64,000 bases of DNA, taken from contig OZ026628.1 of assembly GCA_964020975.1 (NCBI GenBank), forward strand, positions 56,123,532 to 56,187,531, given 5' to 3'. Below are positions 1 to 12,678 of this stretch, piece after piece. Both the position numbers and the translations under genes were made by a program. Under the pieces are notes generated by a model that saw nothing but the letters and a program-made list of their open reading frames with translations, was not told where the DNA came from and did no database searches. Position 1 is the stretch's first letter; each line of letters starts with the position of its first letter. The stretch is from Hermodice carunculata. Its lineage: Eukaryota > Annelida > Polychaeta > Eunicida > Amphinomidae.

Positions 1-1604
1 CTTTGGACATTTTCTAATTTTTAACGTTTCCCCAAGCTGCAGGCTGGGTTCTCTTAAAACTTGTGAGGAATGTACTCATGTACCCGGGCTTGATTTGTGC
101 CAAATTTGTTCACCAGGGGCATTGCTGTCAATTTGTCTGATTTTATAATACATTTTGAGATCTTAGTCAACCACTACATGCTACATGTCTGTAGTTTTCT
201 CTGAAATAGTTGGTCATTTTATTAAACTTATCTTTGTATAATGCTATATTTAATCTTTTAAGCTGGATCAATATCTACATCAAATATTTAGCCATAATCC
301 TGAAATATTAACCATATGCTTAGTACAATAGCCGTTAAAGATATGGGTAAACACCAAAATTGTTCACGCGACCCAGGATTAAAGAATATGGGATTGAATC
401 CAACCGACTTTAATGTTGATCCCAAATTTCTTATCAGATTAAAATTCTTTGTGAAAATGGCTTCTGCTGGTGTCATCAGCCCTCACAATAAGATCAGGTC
501 AATCGATTACCAGTGCTAAACGGACAACAAGGATTCTTACAGGCATACACTAAACTTTTAATTTCATAACGAAATGGATAAAAAAACACTGAAGCAGACA
601 TTTCACCCTGAGCCTGTTTTTCTAAGTAGAGGTTTGATATCCAAAAGACTAACAAGTGTATCATTTTTATAAATTAGTTTATTAAAATCCGCCACCTCCA
701 AACCGTTAATTCTCTGTGTATGTGAAATGATGGCTCCCGAGAGGAAGACCACCCGAAATCCCCAGAACTCCAACCAATCTTTGAACATGGCACTGGCCTG
801 TAGAAACAAGTTTCTAATGATTTATTGTTTAGCAAAGTCACCTAAAAGCGCCGTCCATCAAGTCCCAGGTGAAACTAAATCTGATAGCATCACTTATGGT
901 GAAGCTGGGTTTCTGGTGTCAATTAATCTGTATAAAAATAAGTGCATGGCAGGAGGGTACGGTAACCATAAGATAATTGACACTTGACAAAATATGTTGC
1001 CATATGTTATAGTTTTCAGGAATGTCATTCATTGCCAATGGTAAGCAGATCAGCTGTAAGAATTTTTCCTTTTTAATTAAGTTAATTTTTATTTTATTAT
1101 TATTATTATTTTTCTTGGGGGGGGTGATGAAATTGAATTCAGTCATTGCAAAACACTTCCCCCCTAAAAAAAAAAAAAACAAACAAACAAACAACCTGCA
1201 CACATTTTAAATCAACATCTTGTCTTCATATATCAAATACTGTCAGCTTTGTCTTTTTCTACTTTTATCAAAGAGATCAACATCATTCATAAAAATTGGT
1301 CAAAGCAATGATCCAAATATAAATCTAAATATGTACCTCAATTATGTCGGTTGCAGATTGTCCTCCGTATTCACACACAGTTGAGATGCACAAAGTATAT
1401 TCAAATTCTTCAATCAAAGAGCTTTCATTCTACATGTTCCAGGGCCTTTCAATATGGCAAGTTTGACGGTCTGGGACAAGTGAATTTTGAAAAGGGACCA
1501 GTGAACTTTTACGCTTATTATTGAGATTTAAACATCTGCTTTGTCAAAATTTTACGCAAAGTGTGCTATGGGACCAAGAATGAAAATTCTAAATGGTACA
1601 TGTA
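1..1604. other. Non-coding stretch, no gene seen
   Basis: AT-rich sequence with stops in all frames and only short chance reading frames. A T-rich then A-rich patch lies at about 1085-1190. It lies on the 3' side of the minus-strand sortilin exons, so it could be intron, 3' UTR or intergenic sequence; nothing here decides which. Confidence 0.6.
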
Positions 1605-2018
1605 CAGTAGAATCTCCCACTAAGACTACCTGCATAAGAACATTTCAATGTCAATACCACCCATTTACAGTCCTGGGCTTCTTGCTGAAGGAATTCTATC
1701 TATTGTATCAACGGGGGTAGAGACTTATTTCTACCCCCTTTGCTACTATTAAGACCACATTTTTCAGTCTTCAGCTCATTCCATACTATGGTCACAGGCC
1801 TTGGTCAGTGATTCTTGGCCTTGCGACAGCTGCAGCATGACTTGCCAGGCAGTGCAAGAACCACTTACTTAAGACTATAGGCATGTTGGTACTTGAACGA
1901 AAGCTCTTTCTATAAAGAATTTAAATATGCAATTGTTGTCTTAAATCTAGATAAATAGACGGAAAAATCAGGGACTGGTATGGAATGAGTTTAGGTGGTC
2001 TTAACCAAGATTCCACTG
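1605..2018. mobile_element. Pogo/Tc1-mariner-type MITE
   Basis: The segment begins CAGTAGAATCTCCCACTAAG and ends, as the inverted counterpart, with GGTGGTCTTAACCAAGATTC followed by CACTG. Each end abuts a TA dinucleotide (1603-1604 and 2019-2020), the target duplication of the Tc1/mariner/pogo group. It is 414 bp long with no coding capacity, so it is a non-autonomous element. The terminal repeats are imperfect, which suggests some age. Confidence 0.7.
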
Positions 2019-3063
2019 TACGTGCAGCAACAACATGGCTGGTTCAAAAATCAGTGGCTTTAGCATTGCCTGAGGAGACAAGTGGCACAAGAGCAGCTGC
2101 ATAATGACTTGTTCAGGCAGTGACTTTGAAAGAGGTGACGTGGCAGCATGCTAACACAGGTCACTGCTTTGTTGTAGCACAGAGCAAGGAAAATTTTAAA
2201 AAAAATAGAAATAGTGGCTACTACAATATGTATGCAAAATAAAGGGGCTTTCAGTGCACTAGTATGGTCAATAAAAATGCCCAGTATGCCACTACGGAAA
2301 AACCCCTTTACCCCCCTCACTTCAACATGGAATGAAGTAGTACACTTTACGTGTGCATGTCAGGTATATAAAGTACCATTTGGTGGTAAACCCAAACTAC
2401 AACACAGAACATCTGAAGGGACTGGTCAATTGAAAACGCTTGTTTTTCTCATCTGTTTTTCAGGCATACTACTTCAAACTTGCCACTGGATAAACCAGTA
2501 TAAATATGTGTAGAATCAATCATTTGTTATTTCTGTTTTCCCAGATACAATGATACAGCATGATCCCTCTAAATTAGTATTCTCCCCAATATCATGCACC
2601 AAAAACATACAGGGTCCGTCAATTGTAAATACCTGTTCTTTACTGTGTGTCACAAAGGTTATTTAGTTCTAAATAAATATGGAGTTAATTGCCTTGAGCA
2701 TGTTGAGTGAAACACTTTATCCAACAAACAAATAAAAATGTTTCACTGTGTGTTCTTTGCAATGAAACCCCATCAAAACAACACTCCGATATCCAACATT
2801 AACTGAACAACACAAGTTTAGAGGGACTTCAAGTCAAATTGCTTTGTTATACAACCTATTTGTTGCACATGCTCAGATATTGGGCATATTTTGGAACAAA
2901 ACAGATAGTGTCATTTTGTCAGGGTTTCCCCACATTTGTATACAAAACAAGCAAATTGCTCAGTTATGGAACTGAAAAAGTCATAATGAATCTTAACCAC
3001 TTCCAGGCAATATGTTAATTAAACACTGGCTTCACATTGAACTTCCCTTTCGGATGACCACCC

Positions 3064-3065
<2 letters not shown>

Positions 3066-3127
<62 letters not shown>

Positions 3128-3139
3128 TGTGTGTGTGTT
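3066..3139. repeat. (GT)n microsatellite
   Basis: About 37 GT repeats with one interruption (a TC near the right end). The repeat itself creates the valine/cysteine open frames seen across it, which are not genes. Confidence 0.95.
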
Positions 3140-5302
3140 CCAGAATAAATACCTCCAGTTTCTGCACAAGGATTTCCCATTTACTAGGTGTTTCTTACAT
3201 GTAATTCATACTTTAAGTTGAAAAAATAAATAGAACGAGATTTGTGATCGGCTTGCCCAGAATGCTGAAAGACAGAAATCTGGCTCCTTCCCAGTATGTT
3301 AAGCTGCAGGGACCCAATACTGGAATACAACTTTTTCCAATTGAAAATTAGCAGCAAGCAAGCAATTGTGTGGTAGAAATACAATCTCCTTCTTTGAAAT
3401 TGGAGTGAGACTTTTAATAAAACCAGAGAAAGCTTTTAATACAGAAAACAGCCTCGAGCACAGTGAACACATGTAAAGGAAAACGGGCTTTTAAGGGACT
3501 GTGCCAATTGTCATCCTTTTCACAGGCATTCACGAACTACTCTTTTCTGTACACTCCCCTCCACCCTCTTTATTGTTATTTTATTACCGTATTCATTCAA
3601 ATAAGTGCACAAGCTCTCATAAACACAACCCCCATTGTTATGGAAATGAAACATTAAATATTACAATAGAAATGAAATGAAATTAAGCTTCAAATCCATT
3701 TAATGCTCCGAATTTTAAGGCAAACTGAGCATTTTATTACTGTACTTTTTCTAAGTGCACCGTGCATTTATTAGAATGAATACAGTGTATATATTTCACA
3801 CTTTGGAGAAATTGTACATATGTACGGGTCTTACACCCGATCCCATCCGTGCGTATGTTGTGCATATTTGTGAAAATAATCAGTGGTCCCTTAAGACATG
3901 AAAACTGATGGATATGTCTTTTTGGAACAAAAACCCTACATTATTGTAAATATGCAGACAGCCGTTACACAACTCACCGGCCATTGTGATCACTAAAAAT
4001 AAAATCACAGCAAAACTGAAGCAACTTATGGCAAAGCGAGGATGGCCTGCCTGAGGCTTCCATCTTTTACACAAAACACCACCATAGAATCTAACCATCT
4101 AACCTAGAAAGCTTGAACTGCCAGGGGGGAAAACACCAGTGAAGGGATCAATCACCTGATATCTCCTGACCAGTCAGATATATGGCAAGAAGTGTCACTT
4201 GATCCTTCTTGACCAGTGGCTCCCCCAAGTGATTCAAGTGTTCTTGGCTTTTCCCATTGTAAGACATTCTGCTATATCTTAACATTTTTACACACCTATC
4301 AAAACCACTGCGCTATATACAATGAAGGTTACAGAGGAATGATGGCTGTATAACATTAATCACAGGGTAAGTTAATATGCATTCACCTTAAGGTACCCCC
4401 CCCCCCAATCCCATCTCCTTGCACTATCATGTTGAGTGCATGTATATCTTCTGACATTACATGTCCATGCACTATTAAATAACAAGATCAACTTCCTGCA
4501 AAATTGCAAAATATACAAGTTCATTGTTGCAGTTCACACTGTATTTAAGCACACATTTCCTCCAGCAACATGTGACGGTAATGTTGACCAGGCTCATCCA
4601 TCATCAGCAAACTGACCGCTAAATAGGAGAAGTCTTCTGACAACTACTGGTCAAAAGCAATATCCCCTGACACCCTATTAACATATAATTAGTCAAAGCT
4701 GCAGACAAGTGGCACCGTCTAGTAATTCAAGCCTTCTGGGCTTACCTCATTGTTACTTGTACATAGAAATCAATCATTATTACTGATATTTTTACTTTTA
4801 TGTCCAAATACACTGATGTCTAAACCACTGTAACTTTTCTGCTACACCAACCCCCCAAATTCTGTCCACCCCCCCCCCCCCCCAACATTATATGATACAT
4901 TTTTACAGGTATAAACAGAAGCAAGTTACAACTTTCTTCACTATCACAAAGCGTTCCTCCAGTTCAAGGATGGGAACGAAGTGAAAAAAAAGTGAAAAAT
5001 TTACAGACTACAGCATTGTATCAAAGGACAAAACCCAAAAATGGAACACCAGAAAAAAAAAAAGAAAAAGAAAAAAAGGAGGTATATCCAGACTAAACCA
5101 TATCATTAGAAAAAGCAAGTTTTCAATATTTTGTAACCAACGTGACAGCACTGAATCCTTCACCTATATCTGGCAATCAGAGACAGGCATGTGACAAACT
5201 TGAACATCATTACTGCAGGAACCTACTCCTTCTGTATGGGACAGTGGGGTGATCCTTACACCTACCAGCATTCAAGAGGAGGCCTGCATTGCATTTGTGC
5301 GT

Positions 5303-5347
5303 CCCCCCCCCCCCCCCAAAAAAAAAAAGAAAAAGAAAAAAAAAATA
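5303..5347. repeat. Poly-C followed by poly-A tract
   Basis: About 15 C followed by an A-rich run broken by G. Similar C-then-A tracts occur near 11770 in this window. It is a simple repeat and an indel-prone region. Confidence 0.85.
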
Positions 5348-6000
5348 TCGAAGTACATGTACATGTACCATGCAACAGTATGATGAAGTCCTGCATGCAA
5401 GAGTAAGGATTGACCTCAGCGGGGTTTACTATTGCATGGAGCAAGCAACATAAAAAATTCCAACATAACTTTCAAATATATATATATATATATATAAATA
5501 TATATGAAGAGCACTCCCTCTTTTTGATGTTCCTAATTAATGGCGTCCAATTAACAGGATTATCAAAGCAATGACGAAGGTTCTTTTGTGGGGAGTCAGG
5601 GGATCCGTCATTTCATATCAGAATCCATCTTGTGCACATGATGAGACTTTTCAGAGGGATCCAGCACAATATATAAATATAAATACACACTCTATGTTTG
5701 TGATTCAATACAGCTTGTAGGACGAAGCGTTTAACTTTATTTTTTTCTTCTCCAATGAACCACATAACCATATGCATGGACAATACATATGTCTTCCTTG
5801 TAAGTGTTAGACCACTCCATTATTGTACACCATAAATGTATATATGTACCACTATGTCCTCAAATACAAAAAACCAAGTAATTACAGCCAGTGTTGTTTC
5901 CAACAAGTATACATATTGTCTGCATGCAAACACAAGTACCTGCAGCCATAAATGATGTACCCACTGGTACAGACAGACACCCTATGAAGTATCTTTTTTG

Positions 6001-6003
<3 letters not shown>

Positions 6004-6064
<61 letters not shown>
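6004..6064. repeat. (GT)n microsatellite
   Basis: A nearly uninterrupted run of about 30 GT dinucleotides, flanked by TTTTG-rich sequence. Open frames on both strands here are low-complexity artefacts. Confidence 0.95.
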
Positions 6065-6067
<3 letters not shown>

Positions 6068-6823
6068 GGTTTTGTTTTGTATTTGCATTTTGTGTCACAG
6101 AGATATATCACTGTCTGTCTGCAAGTTATATCATCTGTCAGCTAATTCAGTTGTTGAAGTATGCAACATTTCTGACAATAAAAAAAACAAACTAATTTTG
6201 CATAGCTTCAAGCAGTAAATTAATGCCTTGTTGCTTGCTACATTTTCCTTAAAGTGAAAAAAAAATTAATAAAAGAGTTCCCATTCCACACTTTGAAATC
6301 ATTCTGGCAAATGAAAGGCTCCAGCTATCAGCCAACCTTTCAGGATAATACGTGTAGGTTTCTATTTGTGAAGATACATTGTGCAAACTCATTTAATTTT
6401 GTGCTGTGTTGTACGATAACACAGTCTGATAACTGGGACTGGTACAACCAATGATCTGGTACCTTGGAAATGGATTTTGTTTTTTTTTCTTTTTTCCCTT
6501 ATGGGCTTGCATGTTTTTCTCGGGGCAGAAGGAGCCTATGCATGAGGAAATAGCAAACATTTTGAAGATTTGCCTTCTCTGGGAAGCACAGATTGATTCT
6601 CATTTTGGGCTGCTTGTCATACAATCATGAAGGACTGGGTGATGCTTGTGGACAATAAGGCAATACCCTCTCATTAACCTCATTACTGCCAACCGCCACA
6701 AAAGTCAAACTACTTATAACAAACTGCTCTGAATTATAATACAGGTGCAGATTCTTGTTCCCTGTAAAAAGAGGTTTCAATCAGGTACCAGTACCGTTCC
6801 AGCTACATATAAAATATAATAGT

Positions 6824-7303
6824 CCAGGTCAACAGCTTTCCTTGACTTGCTTCGGGCACAATGATGCATGCCCCCCAAAATTGTTGACTCAGTCCAAAAT
6901 GTGGCACTAAAAAGGTTAACCCTTTCCCCCTTAAACCGGCCAAAACCGGCTGGTGGTCAAATGATGTCTGCTTCTGCGTTTTAAACTGATTTCAACAGCA
7001 ATAAAAAACAATTTGACTGAGAATTGAAGATAAGACCTGTCAAGACAACATGACCCAGGTCAACAGCTTTCCTTGACTTGCTTCGGGCACAATGATGCAT
7101 GCCCCCCAAAATTGTTGACTCAGTCCAAAATGTGGCACTAAAAAGGTTAACCCTTTCCCCCTTAAACCGGCCAAAACCGGCTGGTGGTCAAATGATGTCT
7201 GCTTCTGCGTTTTAAACTGATTTCAACAGCAATAAAAAACAATTTGACTGAGAATTGAAGATAAGACCTGTCAAGACAACATGACCCAGGTCAACAGCTT
7301 TCC
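6824..7303. repeat. 231-bp tandem duplication containing MITE ends
   Basis: The string CCAGGTCAACAGCTTTCC starts at 6824, 7055 and 7286, an exact spacing of 231 bp. Units 6824-7054 and 7055-7285 look identical or almost so over their whole length; the third copy diverges after about 18 bp, where it runs into the hairpin of the full MITE. Each unit carries the end of one MITE, then the TTAA-CCCTTTCCCCC start of another. The breakpoints therefore lie inside repeats, and unequal exchange between them is the likely cause. Confidence 0.85.
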
Positions 7304-7374
7304 TCAGCATGGGTTAGTGCCCAACCCATGCTGAGGAAAGCTGTTGAGTCAGTCTAAATTCAAGGGGGAAAGGG
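7151..7374. mobile_element. piggyBac-like MITE with long internal hairpin
   Basis: The element starts CCCTTTCCCCCTT and ends with its inverted copy AAGGGGGAAAGGG, bounded on both sides by TTAA (7147-7150 and 7375-7378), the piggyBac-type target duplication. It is 224 bp and non-coding. Near its right end is a perfect 24-bp stem (7292-7315 with 7323-7346) around a 7-base loop. It belongs to the same family as the element at 10306-10538, in opposite orientation. Confidence 0.8.
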
Positions 7375-7378
7375 TTAA

Positions 7379-9154
7379 ACTTAGCCTTTTTTAGTCCTCT
7401 CTGATGTGTGTTACCAACACAATCATGAATTGTGCTGAAAAACATCATGATTTTCTTATTCAGAACAAGACCAAGAAGGGTTTAACTGAATTTGCAATCC
7501 TTGAATACTAACCATTTCAAAACATAACATAGTATATCCCTGTATTCCAGCAATCAACATTATCATCTGCATGTATATACTTATGCACTCTTCTTCTCAC
7601 AAAAATTTTGGGGAATACTTGTCTTAAAAGCAGTTGGCCTTTCTGTATACAGCCACCTCACAATCCATCCACCGTGAAAGTGACTTCTGTTGATTCTTTG
7701 TAGTACTCACACCTCTCAAAGGACCCCCCCCCCCCCAGCAAATAAATAAAGTAAAACAAAAGGCCTGCAAAATTAGTGACAAAAATTTACCAATTGTAAT
7801 GTACCACAAGCCAGTCTTTGATCTCAAACACATTCTGTGCCTACCCAATGGTATGTGCTAGGCATAAGCGGTCTTTCAACAATAATGATCCTAATGAGAA
7901 CAAGTAAGCTTTGAAACTGGTGGATCTGCTGAAGACACAACTTCTAAGCTTACAAATACCCATCACAGACATGCAAGCTCATATTTGGTAGCCAGACTAA
8001 ATATGGAGATTGCATATTCAAATTATTTTTGTCCCCATTTCAATGAAGCACCAACAAAAAGAGCTCCACATCTGAGATTTGGGCACTGTCAGGCAAGCCA
8101 GGTTGCAAATGCTACAATTTATTATTTTCAACCATAATTACAGCATACAATATACACATACAGCATTTAAGGTGGAAATACAACAGAACTATATATATGT
8201 AATACTATGTGTTTGATACAGAGGTCGCAAGGCCCAATTTTATGGCATTGAACTGTTTCTAGTCACAGTATGACTGAGTCAATAGCTTTCCTCAGAGCAC
8301 ACTGTACCTAACCCATGCCAAGGAAAGCTGTTGTCTTAGAGCTATCCATTATGAATGATCTGACATACAAATGTCAGTTCAAATAGTTTCCTAGAAATGG
8401 GAAATTTGAGCAAAAATGTTAAGGCAGATGACAATTTACACTTGGCCACTTTTGGGCAATTTGAGTGGAAAAGGGTTACGGTGCATCTGCCCTTAAGGCA
8501 ACTGCAGCATGACTTGCCAGGCAATGCAAATACCACAGACCATGGAGTTTAACACTTCAGTTGGGAATGGTCCCCGACAGCATTTTTCAGGTATAATGTT
8601 CCTTTCACAAGGAGGTAGGCATGACTGTTGATTCTGTGACATAATGTGTTGCACTTGTTATATACAGTTTCCCTTTGACCTGTCCAATTCTACTTTACAC
8701 CCTTCCCTAGAAAAAATATATACATGTGCATGGATGAAGATGAAGATGAGACAAAATATTCTTGTTTGGTTTCAAACTTGTGTAGCAAGCAACAATAAAA
8801 AAACAGTCTGCATTCTTGCACAGAGACAAAAAACAAAAAAACAAAAACAAAAAAACAAAGCGGTATGGCAGCCATCTTGGAAGAAGGCCAAAGTGTTCAT
8901 GTTATCTGTATTCTGTATCGTCATATGTTGCTTATACAGAACCTCACAGCCAATCAGATGCTTTGATGATGATGATGATGTTAACCTCTTCTATTCCAGC
9001 ATGTCCTGCAATAAAGCAACAAACACATTATAAACAGATGATAATCAGACGATATTCTATCACAAACTTAAAAAATTACTTCTCAGTGTTCATGACTTTA
9101 AACATGACAGGTAATGAGTTCTTTTTTGGTCCTGAGCTTAAGTATGCCCCCTAC

Positions 9155-9197
<43 letters not shown>

Positions 9198-9690
9198 AAC
9201 TTGACTTTTAATAATGAAATAAAGTTCCACCACATCAAAACTATATTGTACACATAAAAAGTGTAAAAATGTACATTTACACGATTGTACTTTGTGAGCT
9301 TTTTACTGGTGGGGAATTACAATGAAAATATGATACCAGTGCTCATAACAATTAATGGCACATGTCCAGTTCACATACAGGATATCAATCATTTTTATTC
9401 TTTTGCATTGAATTTCCTGTTTAGCCCCACAGAGCAGAATTTTCCAACTTTTATTTTACTGAACTGATCCTGTATTGATTTCAATATATATCCATACAAG
9501 TATACACAAAATATTTCTTCAGTAAAATATTCCTCAACGAGCCTCATTGGTACAAATAAAATTGAGCACATTTGTTGCTTGGAAATTTATGGTTATACAG
9601 CACCAGATTCATTACAGAATTGATTTACATTATAGGTGTTAACCCCATGATCTTCAACCTGTTTCCAGAAACATGCAGGTAAGCGGCACT
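7379..9690. other. Non-coding stretch
   Basis: No credible gene. It contains a decayed copy of the TTAA-type MITE, a poly-C run at about 7726, and a poly-A run of about 38 bases at 9159-9196. The longer frames here are mostly lysine/glutamine or other low-complexity translation. Confidence 0.55.
8266..8478. mobile_element. Decayed copy of the TTAA-type MITE family
   Basis: The segment contains GACTGAGTCAATAGCTTTCC, then its partial inverted counterpart CCAAGGAAAGCTGTTG, and ends near TTTGAGTGGAAAAGGGTTA. This is the layout of the 7151 and 10306 elements with many substitutions. The boundaries are approximate and no clear TTAA remains on the left. Confidence 0.5.
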
Positions 9691-10305
9691 ATTAGTTCCA
9701 AGCCCTTAAAAGTGCCGACAGGGTATACCAACACCTGTAAGTAACTAGCAGCCAATCAGTGACTGCAAAACCCCTTGGCCAACATGGAGGGACAGACTGA
9801 TGGACGGACGTGCAGGTGACGACAATACCCCTCCAGTAGGTCAGGCGACTTCTGTTTAACCTAATGACACGGCTTTGGTGCAAATGCAATGAGCAGCGAT
9901 ATCATGTCAAGGCCATTTTTCTTCCATGCAGCACTGTGACCTAAATACATGACCCAGTGACGTAGTTTTCAATAGGCATCTGAGACATCCTTAGAACAAC
10001 TGTCACAAATAAATGATGAAGCGGCATTCAGAATTTTTTTAGACATAATTGTGTTAACAACGTTTTTTCTTCAATGTAGTACTGTGACCTTAATATGTGA
10101 CCTAGTGACCTACTTTTCAATACACACCTGAAGCACCTCAATGGCCCTCTGTGATAAAAATTTGGTCTGTGTAAAGTGTGTATTTCTTGAGATATGGTAT
10201 GGCAAGGCCATTTTTCTGCAATGCAGCACTGTGATCTAAATATGTGACCCAGTGACATAGTTTTACTAGGTGTCTGAGGCATCCTTAGGACAATGAGTTA
10301 TTTAA

Positions 10306-10538
10306 CCCTTTCCCCCTTGAAATAAGACTGAGTCAACAGCTTTCCTTGGCATGGGTTGGGCACTAAGTGCCCAACCCATGCCAAGGAAAGCTGTTGACCT
10401 GGGGCATGTGATCTTGATATGTCTCATGTAAATTTCTCGGGTCAAATTTTTTCCCATAACTGTTGAAATTAGTTGAAAACACTGAAGCAGATGACATTTG
10501 ACCACCAGCTGGTTTTGGCTGGTTTGAGGGGGAAAGGG
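10306..10538. mobile_element. piggyBac-like MITE, well preserved
   Basis: The 233-bp element starts CCCTTTCCCCCTTGAA and ends TTTGAGGGGGAAAGGG, with TTAA on both sides (10302-10305 and 10539-10542). A 67-bp almost perfect palindrome fills its left third. It has no coding capacity, so it would need a piggyBac-type transposase from elsewhere. It sits inside an older tandem repeat, which dates it as the younger of the two. Confidence 0.85.
10332..10398. repeat. 67-bp palindrome: 33-bp perfect stem, 1-base loop
   Basis: The left arm starts GTCAACAGCTTTCCTTGG and the right arm ends with its exact reverse complement. The centre reads GGGCACT-A-AGTGCCC. All 33 positions pair, so the DNA could extrude as a cruciform. 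It is a perfected version of the looser hairpins at 7292-7346 and 21850-21907. Confidence 0.9.
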
Positions 10539-11387
10539 TTAATATTTGAAGATATCATGGTATTGCCATTTTTCTTCAATGCAGCACTGTGACCTAATAT
10601 GTGGCCCAGTGACCTAGTTTTCTATAGGCATCTGTGGCATACTTAGGTCCAACTAACCATTCCAAAGCTTTATTTCAGCAAACATGGGGACAGGGCTCTA
10701 AAATCAGCAGGACTTCTAGTGATTTTGATCTTCAGGTACACGATCCCAAACATGGGAAAGGTGTACCTAAGCCTGCAGGTACAACTTGCATGTGTGGCAC
10801 ACCTGGTCATCTAGGACAGGGGACTGATTTTTCAAATAATGTGTACCAACCCAAACTGGGGCATGACTCCTGGTATTAACACGTTACTAACGTCAAACTA
10901 TACAATACAAGACGTTTCGTCTTGAAAAGCACAGTGCTGCAGCCATTACATTTTCAGTTCCTGAAGAGCCCCACTTGGGCAAAACTGGTCTAACATTTCA
11001 CTCTGCACTTCACGGAGCCTTGCATTCGTTTTGTATATTTCATTATTTGTCCACTTGTCCTGCCAATATAGGGACATTGTTTACCCCCATTGAATGCGAC
11101 AGGTACCAGTGTGTGTGTGTGTGTGTGTGTGCATGTGTATACATGCGTGTGTTGTATTGAACCTCTAAGGAGACTATTGGCTGGCCTGGGAGTCTCCATT
11201 AGCCAAACAGCCACTGCCTAAACAGACATGTCCTGGCTGTCTGTATGCTGGAGGTGTTGGCAGTTTAACCACTGGAGTTAATTTGGCTATTAAGGGGGGT
11301 TGTAAAGTTTTCAACAAATAGCAGCAAAATTTAACTTTTTTTATATCATCATGAATGTTATTAAATTCTAATCAGATCGTGACTTAC

Positions 11388-11504
11388 CCCTGTGTGATGA
11401 TTCTCTCTCGTTCATGTCTTTCACATATATCCAGCTTAGTACCTTTGAAGTTGGGATCTGCTTGACACACTAAACTGTTCGGCTGTCTATAATATCCATA
11501 ATCA
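11388..11504 (-). CDS. Sortilin-like receptor, 10CC-module exon
   Basis: A minus-strand exon with acceptor TTTTCCACACAG just above 11504 and donor GGG|GTAAGT just below 11388. It starts with the last base of a cysteine codon and then reads DYGYYRQPNSLVCQADPNF, then KGTKLDICERHERERIITQG. Sortilins have the equivalent stretch (CDFGYYRPENDSKC then LKGHDLEFC) in the cysteine-rich 10CC module, which packs against the VPS10 propeller in the lumenal domain. The exon ends on a complete codon, so the next exon should start in phase 0 with a residue run like YRKIPGDKC. That exon, the transmembrane segment and the sorting tail were not found downstream (toward position 1). The receptor family carries proteins between Golgi, endosomes and the cell surface. 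Confidence 0.85.
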
Positions 11505-12637
11505 CTGTGTGGAAAAATATATATACATTAGTGCAAGTTTATAACCTGATTATTCCTTTTCAGTATTTTGGTAGCTTACAATTTTTGTTTTACAAAGTTT
11601 TACAAAACAAAGAATTAGAACCAGTGATGTGTGCTGTTCCAACTCTCTGTATACCTGAAAGAGAAAATTATTCCCCCTGATGTCCTGCGAGGAGAAAGTT
11701 CATAGTTAATAGTAGCTGGTTTAACATACTTAAACAGCAGCTTATCAATCTAGTGGTAATCCTCCACGAAGATCCCCCCCCCCCAAAAAAAAAAATTAGG
11801 CCAAAGATGGTCTTACAGAATCGAGCGAGGGTGGTCTGAGTTAATTTAGCAACTCAGGCCTTTCATGTCATTGCACCTGTCAACATGTAAGTAGTGTGAT
11901 ACTTCTTGAAAAATTACCAGATGCGCCCCCCCCCCCACCCCCACCACATGGGGCGAACTTTTGGCAGAGATTGGCATTCAAAACCAAGTCTGGGTAATTA
12001 ACAGATTAAGGCAAACTGTCTGCTGGCAGATGGCAGTGGATGGTGGGCAGGGCAAAAAAAGAGAAAGTCTATGGTGGCAATAAGCAGCATCGCTCCTCAA
12101 TAGGGGACTGGCGGCGATGCTGCAGAAACACTGTTGGTCGCCAACAAAAGCTGCCAATTTGTCCATCTCGCCGTCATTGCGGAAAAATGCTGCGAAACTT
12201 GTCCATTCACTACCAAACCCACTGCAAGTGTGATATCAGTAAGCATTTATCCATTATTGTTCTGACATAACAGGATCATACTGGGTAATCATAAAAGTTC
12301 ACTTGCTGCTCTTGCTTTCTAGATGATGATATCCAGCATGCATGGTTCCTGTGACCTTGAAAATTAGGTCAAGGTCATCCAAATACAATCGCAACCTAGG
12401 TCTTGCCTAGATACATAATCCTACCAAGTTTCATCAAATTCCATCAAGTTCTTCAAGACTTATTGAACGGAAACCAATTTCACATAAGTGACCCTGTGAC
12501 CTAGAGAATTCGTTCAAGGTCATCCAAATACAATCCCAACCTAGGTCTTGCCTAGATACATAATCCTACCAAGTTTCATCAAATTCTGTCAAGTCCTTCA
12601 AGACTTATCGCACGGAAACCAAGTGTTGAAGAACTTG

Positions 12638-12678
<41 letters not shown>

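Larger units (their letters stand above)
2019..6823. other. Non-coding stretch with simple repeats
   Basis: No reading frame here resembles a known protein. The stretch holds two GT microsatellites, several poly-C and C-then-A runs (about 4398, 4869, 5305) and an AT tract near 5478. It may be intron or 3' UTR of the sortilin gene; the remaining C-terminal sortilin exons (transmembrane segment and tail) were looked for by eye and not found. Confidence 0.5.
9930..10690. repeat. Degenerate tandem repeat, period about 147 bp
   Basis: A block around GCACTGTGACCTAAATATGTG-like sequence and a CCAGTGACCTAGTTTTC-like block recur at about 9930, 10078, 10225 and 10583. Leaving out the MITE inserted at 10306-10542, the spacing is about 148, 147 and 121 bp. 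Copies are well diverged, so the array is old and the MITE landed in it later. Confidence 0.65.

Noticed and set aside
3012-3221. Open frame across the GT repeat
   Set aside because: Val/Cys translation of a microsatellite; the same holds for frames at 5860-6218.
8710-8750. Acidic Asp/Glu run as the sortilin tail (DDSDEDLLE-like)
   Set aside because: It is on the plus strand, while the sortilin gene is on the minus strand, and comes from a GATGAA simple repeat.
8644-9211. Overlapping plus-strand frames of about 130 codons
   Set aside because: They are kept open by A-rich and GATGAT runs, share no motif with any family and lack splice context.
12040-12270. Possible 76-codon gene
   Set aside because: No homology recognised, and it spans a hairpin; the sortilin intron is a sufficient explanation.
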